This document shows positions 7,518 through 16,105 of a stretch of DNA of 64,000 nucleotides, in pieces. The stretch comes from Herbiconiux sp. SALV-R1 (lineage in GTDB: Bacteria; Actinomycetota; Actinomycetes; Actinomycetales; Microbacteriaceae). Positions within the stretch are counted from its first letter, which is position 1; each line of letters opens with the position of its first letter. The translations under genes and the position numbers were made by a program. The stretch lies in NCBI RefSeq assembly GCF_013113715.1, contig NZ_CP053344.1, positions 868,001 to 932,000 on the forward strand, given 5' to 3'. The notes under the pieces are model-generated. The model was not told where the DNA came from and ran no database searches. It saw nothing but the letters and a program-made list of their open reading frames with translations.

Positions 7518-7928
7518 ATGAGAAAGCTCGGGGGTGTCGCGGTCCTGGTGGCCGTTCTGGCGGTCAGCGGATGCTCGGCGGGGGCAGAGTCCACTCAGAC
7601 GGTTTCGACAGCTGAGACGGGCGCACAGCCCTCCGCAGCGCCGATCACGATGGAACCGCAAGCGACTCCGACAGAGAGCGCATCGCCGTACGGGGAATAC
7701 ACGCAGGACGAGTTCTTTGTCAGAAGTGTGAGCGCCTTGTGGGTCGGCGACCTGCCCGATGATGGGGCGATCGTCGCGGCCGGCGCGGAGGCTTGCGCCC
7801 AGCTATCAAGCGGCACGGCAAAGGACGCGGTTCTCGTGGTCACCGGGGACGATCCGAACGCTGCGGACAACAACTTCCAGGTCGTGAAGTTCGCGATCAA
7901 CGTCTACTGCCCAGAGTTCGACAGCTAG
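7518..7928 (+). CDS. DUF732-like lipoprotein, prophage cargo inside the tail operon
   Basis: The 136-aa product has a lipoprotein signal peptide with lipobox VSGC (Cys19), a Thr/Ser/Pro linker of about 35 residues, and a C-terminal domain resembling actinobacterial DUF732: EFF-hydrophobic-V.., then AAGAEAC and a final VYCPEF, so two conserved Cys that may form a disulfide. It is on the plus strand in the middle of minus-strand tail genes and has its own -10 box and a leaderless start. That is the hallmark of a moron gene expressed in lysogens. It converges on the next tail gene, the two stop codons sharing the palindrome CTAG. A surface role, such as altering the envelope or blocking superinfection, is inference. 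Confidence 0.75.
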   Translation: MRKLGGVAVLVAVLAVSGCSAGAESTQTVSTAETGAQPSAAPITMEPQATPTESASPYGEYTQDEFFVRSVSALWVGDLPDDGAIVAAGAEACAQLSSGTAKDAVLVVTGDDPNAADNNFQVVKFAINVYCPEFDS

Positions 7929-8659
7929 ATGATGAGCTTGAACGACTTCGATGCGTTGTCGAAGTAGACGTTCGATGTGACGCCTGTCACGGTGTCGATC
8001 CCGGGGTTCTTCAACGCCCCACCGACCTCCACATCTCCAGTCGTCCCGACATCACCCGTCGCGATGATGCCCGCTGGCAGGACTGCCAGAACCGTCGAGC
8101 CGGCCTGCATTGATGCGAGCCCGTCGACCGCGGTCACGGCCGCGTTGTTCGCGGCCATCCGCAGACCAGCCGCGAACCCCTGAAGCTCACCACCGGAAGC
8201 GAACGTGAGCACGCCGTTCTGCATCACCAGCGGAATCGTGCCCGTGAGGATGATGCGACCGCCGGCAGTGACGGTGAAGTCCGCCTCCTGAGTCGTCGCA
8301 CCGCGCAGCCGCGTCCCGGCGGTGACATCGAGGGTGGACGTGATTTGTGTCGCCCCGCCCAGCGTGGTCTCAGCAGTCACCGTCAGGGTGCCGTCTGCAC
8401 CCGTGATCGACACTGACCCGTCGAACACGCTCGGGCCGGTCTGGAAGAACTCGCCGATGAACCGGACGATGCCCGCCCAGTCCATCGTGCCGTCCGAGTT
8501 CAGCGTCCCACCGATGCCCTCAGGGCCGACACGGAGCCGTTTCCCGGGCCGGGTGATGGACGAGTCACCCAGAGGCGTGCGAGCCGCCAGACGGCGGTTC
8601 TCGCGCTTCCTGACCGTAGATTCACGATCCCCAGACGGGCCGAGGTAGTTCACCTTCAC
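7925..8659 (-). CDS. Tail-fibre-like minor tail protein
   Basis: The 244-aa product has a basic N-terminal segment (about 45 residues) and then many short Gly/Thr/Val repeats, such as SITGADGTLTV and TTGDVEVGGAL, typical of beta-helical or beta-stack fibres. Its 3' end overlaps the opposing lipoprotein gene by 4 nt. Start and stop are 4 nt and 465 nt from neighbouring tail genes respectively; the second gap is filled by the cargo lipoprotein. It is probably a fibre or collar part of the tail tip. Confidence 0.6.
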   Translation of the reverse strand: MKVNYLGPSGDRESTVRKRENRRLAARTPLGDSSITRPGKRLRVGPEGIGGTLNSDGTMDWAGIVRFIGEFFQTGPSVFDGSVSITGADGTLTVTAETTLGGATQITSTLDVTAGTRLRGATTQEADFTVTAGGRIILTGTIPLVMQNGVLTFASGGELQGFAAGLRMAANNAAVTAVDGLASMQAGSTVLAVLPAGIIATGDVGTTGDVEVGGALKNPGIDTVTGVTSNVYFDNASKSFKLII

Positions 8660-8663
8660 GGCG

Positions 8664-9794
8664 TCACACCCCCTGCATCTGCAGCTTTATCGTCTCGTTC
8701 AGATCCCCGGTGAAACCGACGCAGTACCGAGAGGTCCACCCGTCGTCGAGCCACATGTCGTCCTGATCCCAGATATCGATCGTGGAACCGACTTGCCCGT
8801 CAGGGAAAAAGTCACGGGCCAGCACATCACCAGCGAGCTGCTTCGTCGGTTCCTTCGCCGCAGCGGTACCCGCAACAGCGAGCGCGGTGAGGCGCTCGAG
8901 GTCGTCGATGTTCGTGAACTGGTCGACCACGTCGAGCGACGGGTAACCGCCCGGAACGGCGACGGTCGCTGCTTCCCCGTGGAGGATGTCTTCGTCGGAG
9001 CCTGACCCGAGCGCCATGGTGCCGGTACGCATCGGGGTGCCGTCGCCGGCCTCGGTGACGTTGAAGATGTCGATCGCTTCACCGGCCGACATGTACTGCT
9101 TCACCGCGCCGGTGAGACGCGGCCCACCAGCGGTGCCGCCGATGCGGACAAGCCAGTCGCGTTTGCCGGTGTCATCGTGACGGCGACCCTGCCAGTGGAC
9201 GTCGGGCCCGCCAGCGGTGTTCTGCCAGTCGGAGATCAGCTGCTCAGCGTCCTCGAACAGGTAGTTCCAGTAGGTCGACCCATGGATTCCGGACTCTTGG
9301 AAGAGCTCGAACTCGAAGGGCATGTTCCACACGACCGAGAGGTTCCCCTGGGTGGCGTACCAGAGGATCTGCTTGATCATCCCGGCGATGCTCTTCTCGG
9401 TGATGACCCGAGTGCCGATGCCGTAGGTGCCGACTCCGAAGAGCATGCGACGGGTGAGGATCGTGCGCGCCTCAGCGGATGCGACGCTCATCTGCCCGGT
9501 GTTCTTGTCGTAGTTCCAGCCCATGATGAGGCCGGAGTGGGGCAGCAGCGGGGACAAGATGCCTGTGGTGTCGTCGCGCCATCCGACGTCGACGGTGCGG
9601 CGCCACGGGTCGATGAGCTCACGCCAGTCGGCTCGTGTGAGGCCTCCGCCGATCGCGCGCGTTTCGAAGGTGGTCTGCCCGGTGTCGAAGCCGTTGATGC
9701 GGGTACCCCACGTGCACGCCGATGGTGCCTCGTCCCCCGTGAACGCGAGGAGCGCGTCGCCGGACTGGGTGTCGCTGATGGTGACTTCGTACAT
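8664..9794 (-). CDS. Minor tail protein (Gp37-like tail component)
   Basis: The true start is the ATG at 9794, coupled by TGATG to the upstream stop; the frame before it is a shadow. The 376-aa product resembles siphovirus tail-tip proteins of actinophages: it begins with YEVTISD and WGTRI-type beta-strands followed by mixed alpha/beta. It lies immediately after the distal-tail-like protein, where baseplate hub proteins are encoded. It has no enzymatic motif that I recognise. Confidence 0.65.
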   Translation of the reverse strand: MYEVTISDTQSGDALLAFTGDEAPSACTWGTRINGFDTGQTTFETRAIGGGLTRADWRELIDPWRRTVDVGWRDDTTGILSPLLPHSGLIMGWNYDKNTGQMSVASAEARTILTRRMLFGVGTYGIGTRVITEKSIAGMIKQILWYATQGNLSVVWNMPFEFELFQESGIHGSTYWNYLFEDAEQLISDWQNTAGGPDVHWQGRRHDDTGKRDWLVRIGGTAGGPRLTGAVKQYMSAGEAIDIFNVTEAGDGTPMRTGTMALGSGSDEDILHGEAATVAVPGGYPSLDVVDQFTNIDDLERLTALAVAGTAAAKEPTKQLAGDVLARDFFPDGQVGSTIDIWDQDDMWLDDGWTSRYCVGFTGDLNETIKLQMQGV

Positions 9795-10585
9795 CAGTTG
9801 TAGGTGTTCGGCAGCGCGATTGATGCCGTGCCGCTCCCTGACGGCGTCGAGAGCGTAATGCCCACGGGTGTGGCGCCCGGGATCACGAAGGGTCGGAAGC
9901 TGCCGCCCACGGCCCGGAGTCGGCGCACCCCGTTCTGCCACACCCACCCGGTCGCGAGGTTGACGGTCACCACCGAGCTCGACGAGACCGGAAGGTTCAC
10001 GGTGATACCTGCACCGCTGGGGCCTGCGAGCCTCCATCCGGTCGGCATGTTCCCGGTGACGGTGGCGACTGCAGCGGCCTCGAAGTTGCCATCGTGCGAG
10101 ATGTCCACCGATCCACCCGAAGCCACCGTGAAGGGGCTCAGCGGGTTCTCCCCGTACAGCTGCGGTTTCGGGAACTCGAGCGGGATGCTGAGGCGAGCCT
10201 TCCGTCCGGTGCCGTTGTCGACGAACTGGATGCCGGTGGTGCCGATGTACCCGTCAGCCCACACCTGCAGCCCGCGGAACTCGAACGCGGTGCGGAACAT
10301 GCCACCACGTGCGCCGAGCGACTTCACTGCGATATTGAACTGCTGCAGGTCGTCCTCGTCCCGGGCGACACACCAAGCGTCGATCGGGACGACACGCTCC
10401 TGCAGCTTCCCGGGGAAGGCGTAGATGCCGTGCCCGTTCGGGATCTCCATGCGGGTGCGGCGCGTCGCGACCTGCGACTCGAGGCCGAGGAAGCCGTCCT
10501 TCGCGACGTAGAGGCCGCGGGCTTCCTCGGCCATCGGGTCGGGCCTACCGAGAAGTTCGAGGTGTGCAGGACGGATACGAAGCAT
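9794..10585 (-). CDS. Distal tail (Dit-like) minor tail protein
   Basis: The start at 10585 is coupled (TGATG) to the tape-measure stop. The 263-aa product has an N-terminal half typical of siphovirus tail component proteins that follow the tape measure (residues 1-150, with hydrophobic strands and RKARLSIPLEFPKP) and a C-terminal beta-sandwich-like part rich in Gly, Thr and Val. Dit proteins form the hexameric ring that joins tail tube and tip. The assignment rests on order and general composition. Confidence 0.65.
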   Translation of the reverse strand: MLRIRPAHLELLGRPDPMAEEARGLYVAKDGFLGLESQVATRRTRMEIPNGHGIYAFPGKLQERVVPIDAWCVARDEDDLQQFNIAVKSLGARGGMFRTAFEFRGLQVWADGYIGTTGIQFVDNGTGRKARLSIPLEFPKPQLYGENPLSPFTVASGGSVDISHDGNFEAAAVATVTGNMPTGWRLAGPSGAGITVNLPVSSSSVVTVNLATGWVWQNGVRRLRAVGGSFRPFVIPGATPVGITLSTPSGSGTASIALPNTYN

Positions 10586-12915
10586 CAGCCATCCACCTTG
10601 TCTCTCCAGTTGACCCACTCAGCAGCAGCACGCCCGATCGCGACTTCGTCCTTGCCCTGTGCTGGGTGCACGTTGATCGTCGCTCCCTGACGCGGCACAC
10701 CCGACACACCAGCGAGTGCCGGCGCAGCAGGCGCGGACGGTCCGCCACCGTACGAGGGCCCGCGGCCACCGAACGGGTCGGGACCGTCTCCGAATCCGTC
10801 GCTGAACTGGGTGATGATCGCCTTGCCCGACTCCTTCAGAGCCGTCCACCCCGACCCCGAGAACGGACCCCGCTTCGCAGGCGAATTCGGGAAGAACCCA
10901 CCCACGAAGTCCATGAGCCCACCTACCGCGGTGTCGAGCCCTGGGAACATCTCGTTGATGCCGTCGATGAAGCCCTGGACAAGCGCCCGACCCGACGAAA
11001 CAAGACGAGAGCCGAGGTCACCTAGCCCGTCTTCGACTCGCTGCGGGATGCCGATGAACGTCCCGACGACGTCGTTGATCTGAGACCGCACCGTGGTCGC
11101 GAAGTTCACGATGTTCGTGTTCGCCTGCGACAGGAACGTCGCGAGCCCCATGACCATGTCGAAAACGCTGCCACCGAGCCCCTGGAATTCGGCACCAACC
11201 TTCAGAAGCGAGGTGTCCCCGTCCAGCAGCGCGAAGAACGCGTTCAGCGCGGTCATGATGCTGGCCGTGTTGGTCGCCCAGTCGATGAGCAGCGGCGAGA
11301 TGAGTGTCAGGAATCGAACCAGAGGAGGCAGTCCCTGAACCGCGAGCTGCACCAACTGCGGCAGCAGAGGCGTCAACGCCAAGATCAGATCCTTGACGGC
11401 CGGCGCAGACTCTACAAGGGCGCTCGAGAGCTCGGGCCCCACCTCATCGACGACATCATTCAGAACCGGGATCAGTTCCTCATTGGCAAGCTTCGTCAGC
11501 TGCGTGATCGTCGGCAGAAGCGCCGTACCGAGCGCAGTCTGCGAGTTCATCAGCTCGGCCTGCAGACGAGCCTGCTGGCCCGCCGCGGTCGAGGCTTCAC
11601 GCCCGAACGCACCCTGCGCATCCGCCGTCTGCTTCGTCAGCAGCGACAGGGTCGCCTGCGCCTTCTGCTGCGCGGTGATCTCGTCCGTGCTGCCCGCCAT
11701 CGCCGTCTCAAGTGACGACTGGGCACTGATCAACGAAGCCTGCGCAGACAGCGCCTGCGTGGAGTCCTCACCGTAGGCCTCGATGGCGTCGTTGTACTTC
11801 CGCTGTGCGACCTCCGCGCGAAGCTGAGCAGCCTGAACATCCTCGGCGTTCTGGGTGACGCCCACCAGACCGAGTGCCATCGCCTCGGCCGAGACGGCGG
11901 CCTCGTTGAACGACACACCGTAGCGTTCGATCGGGTCACGCTCGCCACGCAGCAGCGACGACAGGGCACTGACCGCGTCAGCGGTCGAACCGCCGTACTG
12001 TGCGGCGAGGTCGGCACCCAGGCTGATGATCGTGTTGGTCTGATCCGCCACCTGATCGAGAGGCAGGCCGAGGTTCTTCAGCTGCGAACCGACGATGGTC
12101 GCGAAGTCGTTGTACTGCTGCTTCGACAGACCAACGCCCTGCGCGGCAGCCTCAGCCCACTTGTTGATCTCGTCGGCTTGATCCTTGAAGACCGCCGACA
12201 CACCACCGACGGACTGCTCGAAGTCGGACGCTAGACCGACCGACTCGGTCACGTATCCCGCAGCAGCCCGCAGACCGGTGGACACCGCATCCTGGATGCC
12301 CGCGGCAATGCCGAGACCAGCGATCGCGACCGCGATGGGTGCGGCGAGCTTCCCGACCCCAGCGACGAAGCTGGACCCGAACCCGCGAGCTCCGCGGCGA
12401 CCAGCGTCCGCCATTCCCTCCGACGCGCTGTCCGCCGAGCGCGCCAGACTGCTCTGCGCGTCACGAAGACCGCGAGTCGAAGACGCTGTACCGTCCTGAG
12501 CCGTGCGCAAGTTCCTCGTGGCCGACGCGAGACGTTCCTCGGCCCGAATGACCTGCGACGAGTCTGCAGCGTACTTCCGGCGAACCTCACCAAGCTGCGC
12601 TTCCGCAACACGGGCCTTGCCGGCCGCGTCCTGCTCCTTCAGACGTGCAGCGGAGAGGGCCTTCGCAGCCTTCGCGACGTCCGCCTCGAGCGTCTTCGTG
12701 GCCTTGGTCGAGAACCCCGATACGGAGCCCTCGAACGCCGCCTTGAAGCCCTTCCCGGTCGACTGGCCCGCCTTCTGCCCGGCGTTGTCGAACGAGCGAC
12801 GGAACCCCTTAGAGGCGCTGTCAGCAGCGCCCTCAGTCTCCTTATCGACGGCCTTCCGGAACCCCTTGAAGACTGGGAAGATCGCTACCTGACCGGAACC
12901 GACTTCACTTGCCAC
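10585..12915 (-). CDS. Tape measure protein
   Basis: The 776-aa product sets tail length. It is the longest phage gene, lies directly after the frameshifted chaperone genes, and shows the classic layout: a long Ala/Lys/Glu/Gln-rich helical N-terminal half (residues 30-190), a hydrophobic segment around residues 195-220 (AAPIAVAIAGLGIA), further helical repeats, a second hydrophobic region around 520-580, and a Gly/Pro-rich C-terminus. The start is GTG at 12915, with AGGAGG 5 nt upstream. By the usual rule of about 1.5 angstrom per residue the tail would be roughly 115 nm. Confidence 0.92.
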   Translation of the reverse strand: MASEVGSGQVAIFPVFKGFRKAVDKETEGAADSASKGFRRSFDNAGQKAGQSTGKGFKAAFEGSVSGFSTKATKTLEADVAKAAKALSAARLKEQDAAGKARVAEAQLGEVRRKYAADSSQVIRAEERLASATRNLRTAQDGTASSTRGLRDAQSSLARSADSASEGMADAGRRGARGFGSSFVAGVGKLAAPIAVAIAGLGIAAGIQDAVSTGLRAAAGYVTESVGLASDFEQSVGGVSAVFKDQADEINKWAEAAAQGVGLSKQQYNDFATIVGSQLKNLGLPLDQVADQTNTIISLGADLAAQYGGSTADAVSALSSLLRGERDPIERYGVSFNEAAVSAEAMALGLVGVTQNAEDVQAAQLRAEVAQRKYNDAIEAYGEDSTQALSAQASLISAQSSLETAMAGSTDEITAQQKAQATLSLLTKQTADAQGAFGREASTAAGQQARLQAELMNSQTALGTALLPTITQLTKLANEELIPVLNDVVDEVGPELSSALVESAPAVKDLILALTPLLPQLVQLAVQGLPPLVRFLTLISPLLIDWATNTASIMTALNAFFALLDGDTSLLKVGAEFQGLGGSVFDMVMGLATFLSQANTNIVNFATTVRSQINDVVGTFIGIPQRVEDGLGDLGSRLVSSGRALVQGFIDGINEMFPGLDTAVGGLMDFVGGFFPNSPAKRGPFSGSGWTALKESGKAIITQFSDGFGDGPDPFGGRGPSYGGGPSAPAAPALAGVSGVPRQGATINVHPAQGKDEVAIGRAAAEWVNWRDKVDG

Positions 12916-12930
12916 GTCGGCCTCCTATGG

Positions 12931-13625
12931 TCAGTGCGCGAACGCTGAGCGCCGCTCCAGCTCCGCGCGCAGAGCAGCACGCCGCTCGGGTGTCACATCC
13001 GCGTTCGGGTTCGCCTTCCCCCACGGGCCCGGCAGCTCGATGTCCTTCTTGTGCCGCTTCCGGTCCAGGTGGACGTTGATGTACCACTCGGCGAGCTGGA
13101 TGCCCGCCCGGTCAGCGTGGGAGCCGGCGAACCGCAACTTCGCGAGATCCGCGTGAAGATGCGACCCGCTCTCGCGCATGAGCTCGATACACAGGCGGTA
13201 GGCCTCACCGAACGTGATCGACTCCCCAACCTCATCGAGCGACAGACCCGGGAACTGGTGCCGGAAGTCGAACGTGAGAGCTGGCTCGTGGTCGTCGATC
13301 AGTTCGAGGAGGCCCGCGATTCCCCCGTGGTGGCTCGCTGCTGCTCACCGAACGCCTTGAAGAACTCCATGACCAGCGGGGTGGTCTCTTCGACGAAGTC
13401 GAGTTCGTCGATCACGGCCAGCGTGTCGAAGTCGCCGAGCGCGTCGATGATGTAGAAGAACTGGTCGAGCTCGTCGCCCTGCCCGTTCTTGATGTCGCGG
13501 GCGGCGCGGATCAGCTTGGTCTTGAACCGAAGCGGGAGGATGATCTCACCCTCCGGGGTCTGCGCGTGCAGTTTCCCGTCGACGACCTGGTACTTCGGCT
13601 TCTCAGAGGTGCGGCGTGTGGCCAT
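12931..13625 (-). CDS. Tail assembly chaperone GT product, by -1 frameshift
   Basis: Reading from ATG 13625, ribosomes that slip by -1 at GGGGGAA (13326 to 13320) continue in a frame that stays open to 12931. That frame encodes GIAGLLELID...SAFAH, giving a fusion of 231 aa (101 + 130). The second frame has no start codon of its own near the junction, and the arrangement (two short frames just before the tape measure gene) is the well-known G/GT pair of siphoviruses. The chaperones coat the tape measure protein during tail assembly and are absent from mature particles. Confidence 0.85.
13299..13625 (-). CDS. Tail assembly chaperone G
   Basis: This is the unshifted 108-aa product. It contains mixed strands and helices (residues 25-90, including DELDQFFYII and VMEFFKAF) and ends in GESRASSN after the slip site. 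It is made in excess over the fusion protein in known systems. The gene follows the major tail protein gene and lies upstream of the tape measure gene. Confidence 0.85.
   Translation of the reverse strand: MATRRTSEKPKYQVVDGKLHAQTPEGEIILPLRFKTKLIRAARDIKNGQGDELDQFFYIIDALGDFDTLAVIDELDFVEETTPLVMEFFKAFGEQQRATTGESRASSN
13320..13326 (-). promoter_or_regulatory. -1 ribosomal slippery site
   Basis: Minus-strand GGGGGAA within codons ACG GGG GAA. A tRNA on GGG can re-pair with GGG after a one-base backward slip, moving reading to GGA ATC, which opens the T frame. Confidence 0.8.
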
Positions 13626-13670
13626 GGTGGATGTGTCCTTTCAGGCGTGGATGTGGGTGGATGTGAGAGA

Positions 13671-13704
13671 GCGGGACCGGCGACATCCACGAACACCGGC
13701 CCCG
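13671..13704 (-). terminator. Hairpin after the major tail protein gene
   Basis: GCGGGACCGGCG (13671-13682) can pair imperfectly with CACCGGCCCCGC (13693-13704). It lies between the major tail protein stop and the chaperone start and may lower downstream transcription, as is common after highly expressed structural genes. Confidence 0.45.
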
Positions 13705-13717
13705 CTCGATCGGGGTG

Positions 13718-14572
13718 CTACGCGACGACCACGTCGGGGTTTGTGCCGCCGGTCAGCGAGTTCGCCGCGGTCAGGGTCTCTGCCGACGGCAGGGTGACCA
13801 CGATCGGGCCCGTGCCGGTCGAGGTGATGCCCGTGATGCCGGTGACACCCGACAGGGCGTTCAGGGCTGCGGTGACCGCGGACGCGTTCGCGTTGTAGGC
13901 CAGCGGCGCGGTGGCGAACCCGTTGAGGATCAGCGTGAATGTGCCGCCCGTGGGGGTTCCGCTCACGGTCACGTTCCACGTCGTCTTCGTGTCGGCCGCG
14001 TCGAGAGCGGGGATGACCCACTCACCGAAGTGCTTGTTGCCGACGGCCGGGTGACGGGCGATGGTGAAGGACAGGGCGTTGCCCATCACCTCACCGCGGG
14101 TCGACTGGTCCTCGGCTGCCGATGCAAGCGACACCGACGGGGCCTGCCGGCGGCGGATGGCGCCGTTCTTGAAGATCTCCTCGGTGAACACCACCCAGCG
14201 GAGGTCGTGACCGCCGCCGTCGTGCTCGAGGTACCCGTACTGGTCGGGGGTGACACCGGAGATGATGCGACGCACGTGATCTGAGAGCGCCTGGGCGGCG
14301 GTGATCGAGAGCCCCACGTTCGCGAGCCCGGAGGGGATCGAGTAGCCCTCCTGCCAGAACTCGATCGGGTCGCCATCGGCTTCCCACGAGAACTGGGGGC
14401 CGCCGTCGTCCTTGATCAGACCGATCTTGACGAACGCCGGCGAGAGGGTCAGGGAGCGGGATGCGCCCTGCTGGGGGGTGAGGAGGGGCGTCCCGTAGGG
14501 GGCGAAGCCGATGTTCCCGTCAACGGGGACACCAACAGCGCCGATGTCGTTGCCCTTCACGTCAGCAACCAT
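13718..14572 (-). CDS. Major tail protein with C-terminal Ig-like domain
   Basis: The ATG at 14572 has GGAGA upstream; the extra codons before it are a shadow. The 284-aa product builds the tail tube. Residues about 1-195 form the tube domain (GNDIGAVGVPVDGNIGFAPYG at the N-terminus shortened here to its Gly-rich start). Residues about 197-284 form an Ig-like or beta-sandwich decoration with the pattern GTFTL.LNG..TAPLAYNA.A..V.AAL, which is seen on tail and head proteins of many siphophages. It lies between connector genes and chaperones and is flanked by hairpins on both sides, suggesting separately tuned expression. Confidence 0.85.
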   Translation of the reverse strand: MVADVKGNDIGAVGVPVDGNIGFAPYGTPLLTPQQGASRSLTLSPAFVKIGLIKDDGGPQFSWEADGDPIEFWQEGYSIPSGLANVGLSITAAQALSDHVRRIISGVTPDQYGYLEHDGGGHDLRWVVFTEEIFKNGAIRRRQAPSVSLASAAEDQSTRGEVMGNALSFTIARHPAVGNKHFGEWVIPALDAADTKTTWNVTVSGTPTGGTFTLILNGFATAPLAYNANASAVTAALNALSGVTGITGITSTGTGPIVVTLPSAETLTAANSLTGGTNPDVVVA

Positions 14573-14595
14573 TTGCTGTCTCCATTCATGAGAAA

Positions 14596-14618
14596 GGCCC
14601 CAGCAAGTTGCCGGGGCC
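14596..14618 (-). terminator. Rho-independent hairpin before the major tail protein gene
   Basis: GGCCCC (14596-14601) pairs with GGGGCC (14613-14618). Read on the minus strand, the stem is followed by TTTCT. It sits in the gap between the gp10-like gene and the major tail protein gene. Confidence 0.55.
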
Positions 14619-14651
14619 AAGGGGTGGGGTGGAAAGGATCAGGGGGCGGGG

Positions 14652-14924
14652 CTACCGCTTCTTCGTGCCCTTCAGGGCCCGCGCGAGATTGCCGGTCTTC
14701 GATTCGATGAGCATCGTCTTCGGGTCGTCAGCGACCACGAGCGCCACCGTGCGGGTCTTCCTGTTCGGGATGACCTCAACGTGGATACTGTCGCGGTACG
14801 CGCCAGAGTCGACAGGTGCCGTGGCTCGCGCGGTAGCGGCGACGTCCTCGGCAGCCTGCTTCACCAGGTCGACGACGCCGGCCGAGTTGCCGAGCTCCTC
14901 GAAGAACGCGTTGTTGAACTTCAC
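14652..14924 (-). CDS. HK97 gp10-like head-tail / tail completion protein
   Basis: The 90-aa product has the pattern AR..APV.SGAYRDSI typical of the HK97 gp10 family, which joins heads and tails or completes the tail. It ends with a basic tail (KGTKKR). The start overlaps the tail terminator stop by 4 nt. The position between connector genes and the major tail protein gene agrees. Confidence 0.75.
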   Translation of the reverse strand: MKFNNAFFEELGNSAGVVDLVKQAAEDVAATARATAPVDSGAYRDSIHVEVIPNRKTRTVALVVADDPKTMLIESKTGNLARALKGTKKR

Positions 14925-15346
14925 GACGCCTCCACCCCGACCGTGATGTACTCGACGGTCAGGTAGCGGCGGGCGACGTCAGCGTTCTCCGTGATCGGAT
15001 ACGGGCCGTTGCAGCCGTCCCAGACGATCGACGCGATGGGGCTGCCGGGGGCTTGTACGATCGCGTCGTCCATCAGCACAGCTGCCAGCCAGCGGGCGAG
15101 GTCGTTCGCGGGCTGATCGTTCTGCTTCGACCACCCGAGGACCGAGACGCCGACAGAGCGATCAAAGGTGGGCAGCTCGAGGCGTTGACCGGAGTCGTCG
15201 CGGATGACGATCAGTGGCCTAGCCAGGGGGGCGGTCAGGTTGGACGGTTCCTTGTTCGTGACCGTGACTGTCTTGCCCTCGACAAGGGCGATCGCGCGGA
15301 CGTACTCCGTGAGGAACAGTTCTAGGTCGGGCGGTGTGATGCGCAC
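14921..15346 (-). CDS. Tail terminator-like protein
   Basis: The 141-aa product has a helix-strand pattern (residues 5-80, with VIRDDSGQR) and a C-terminal RRYLTVEYITVGVE strand, matching the size and placement of siphovirus tail terminator proteins that cap the tail tube. No specific motif can be called. The assignment is by order. Confidence 0.6.
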   Translation of the reverse strand: MRITPPDLELFLTEYVRAIALVEGKTVTVTNKEPSNLTAPLARPLIVIRDDSGQRLELPTFDRSVGVSVLGWSKQNDQPANDLARWLAAVLMDDAIVQAPGSPIASIVWDGCNGPYPITENADVARRYLTVEYITVGVEAS

Positions 15347-15358
15347 AGCGCCCTCCTG

Positions 15359-15724
15359 TCAGCCGACGTAGCGTGTCAGCGGGATCTCACGGGGCGGCGT
15401 CCAGTCGTCCCACGGATGCTGATCCGGTGCCGGCGGAATGCCGTCGATCGTGTAGACGTAGGCGCCGTCTCGGACGCGGTTGCCCCTCCGGATGTCGACT
15501 CCGCTGCCGTCATCGAACAGCGACTTCGACTCGGAGGCCTGCTCACGGGTGGCCGTGGCCAGCATCGCGGTGGACGGCACGTCGACCCACGCATTCGGGA
15601 TCGGAATCTCTTCCACAGGCTCTGACCAGTCCTCGCCCGTCTGCTCGTTCGAGTACGGGTCGATGATCGGCCTGGGCCGCTGCAGGAACAACGGCCTGGC
15701 GTTGATGGGTGCGAAGTCGCTCAT
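15359..15724 (-). CDS. Head-tail connector protein (stopper-like)
   Basis: The start at 15724 overlaps the previous stop as ATGA; a start 7 codons earlier is less likely. The 121-aa product is Pro- and acidic-rich, with strands around DGAYVYTIDG. In comparable phages the gene in this place encodes the head closure or stopper protein. The function is inferred from order. Confidence 0.55.
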   Translation of the reverse strand: MSDFAPINARPLFLQRPRPIIDPYSNEQTGEDWSEPVEEIPIPNAWVDVPSTAMLATATREQASESKSLFDDGSGVDIRRGNRVRDGAYVYTIDGIPPAPDQHPWDDWTPPREIPLTRYVG

Positions 15725-16086
15725 GACGTATACGTCTCCGGCCACAGGCGGCTGACAGGGCGCTCAGCAGGGAACGAACCGGCAGGAAGACCCGCGACGG
15801 TTCCTGAGCCGCACAGCGCCCGCAGAGCGCGCGTGGCATGCCCTTCGAAGGCGGACTGCACGTCCGTGTACTCGATCGACGCTGACCCTTGCCGCTTCGA
15901 CTTCACGTAGGGCGACCCGCGCCCCACGATGTTCTTCATCACCCGCTTGAGGATCGCGAGTGCGTTCTTGAAATCCTCCGTACCGGTGACGAAGGATTCG
16001 ATGCAGGGGGCGATGTCGTGTGCGATGAGAAGCACCTCGCGTGCGAGGTCTTCGTCTCCGCCAAGATCACCAGGTGTGATGGCCAC
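15721..16086 (-). CDS. Head-tail adaptor protein
   Basis: The 121-aa product is mainly helical (residues 10-55, ALAILKRVMKNIV) with a SRLWPETYTS end. The gene lies just after the capsid and LEM/HeH-domain genes, where head-tail adaptors (gp6/gp15-like) are found. It is coupled to the next gene by ATGA. The function is by order only. Confidence 0.55.
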   Translation of the reverse strand: MAITPGDLGGDEDLAREVLLIAHDIAPCIESFVTGTEDFKNALAILKRVMKNIVGRGSPYVKSKRQGSASIEYTDVQSAFEGHATRALRALCGSGTVAGLPAGSFPAERPVSRLWPETYTS

Positions 16087-16105
16087 GTCACCGCCCCCTT
16101 TCTCG

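Noticed and set aside
9794-10037. N-terminal extension of the 8664-9794 tail protein
   Set aside because: The extra codons overlap the upstream tail gene in another frame, are Arg/Pro-rich as in a shadow frame, and a TGATG-coupled ATG exists at 9794.
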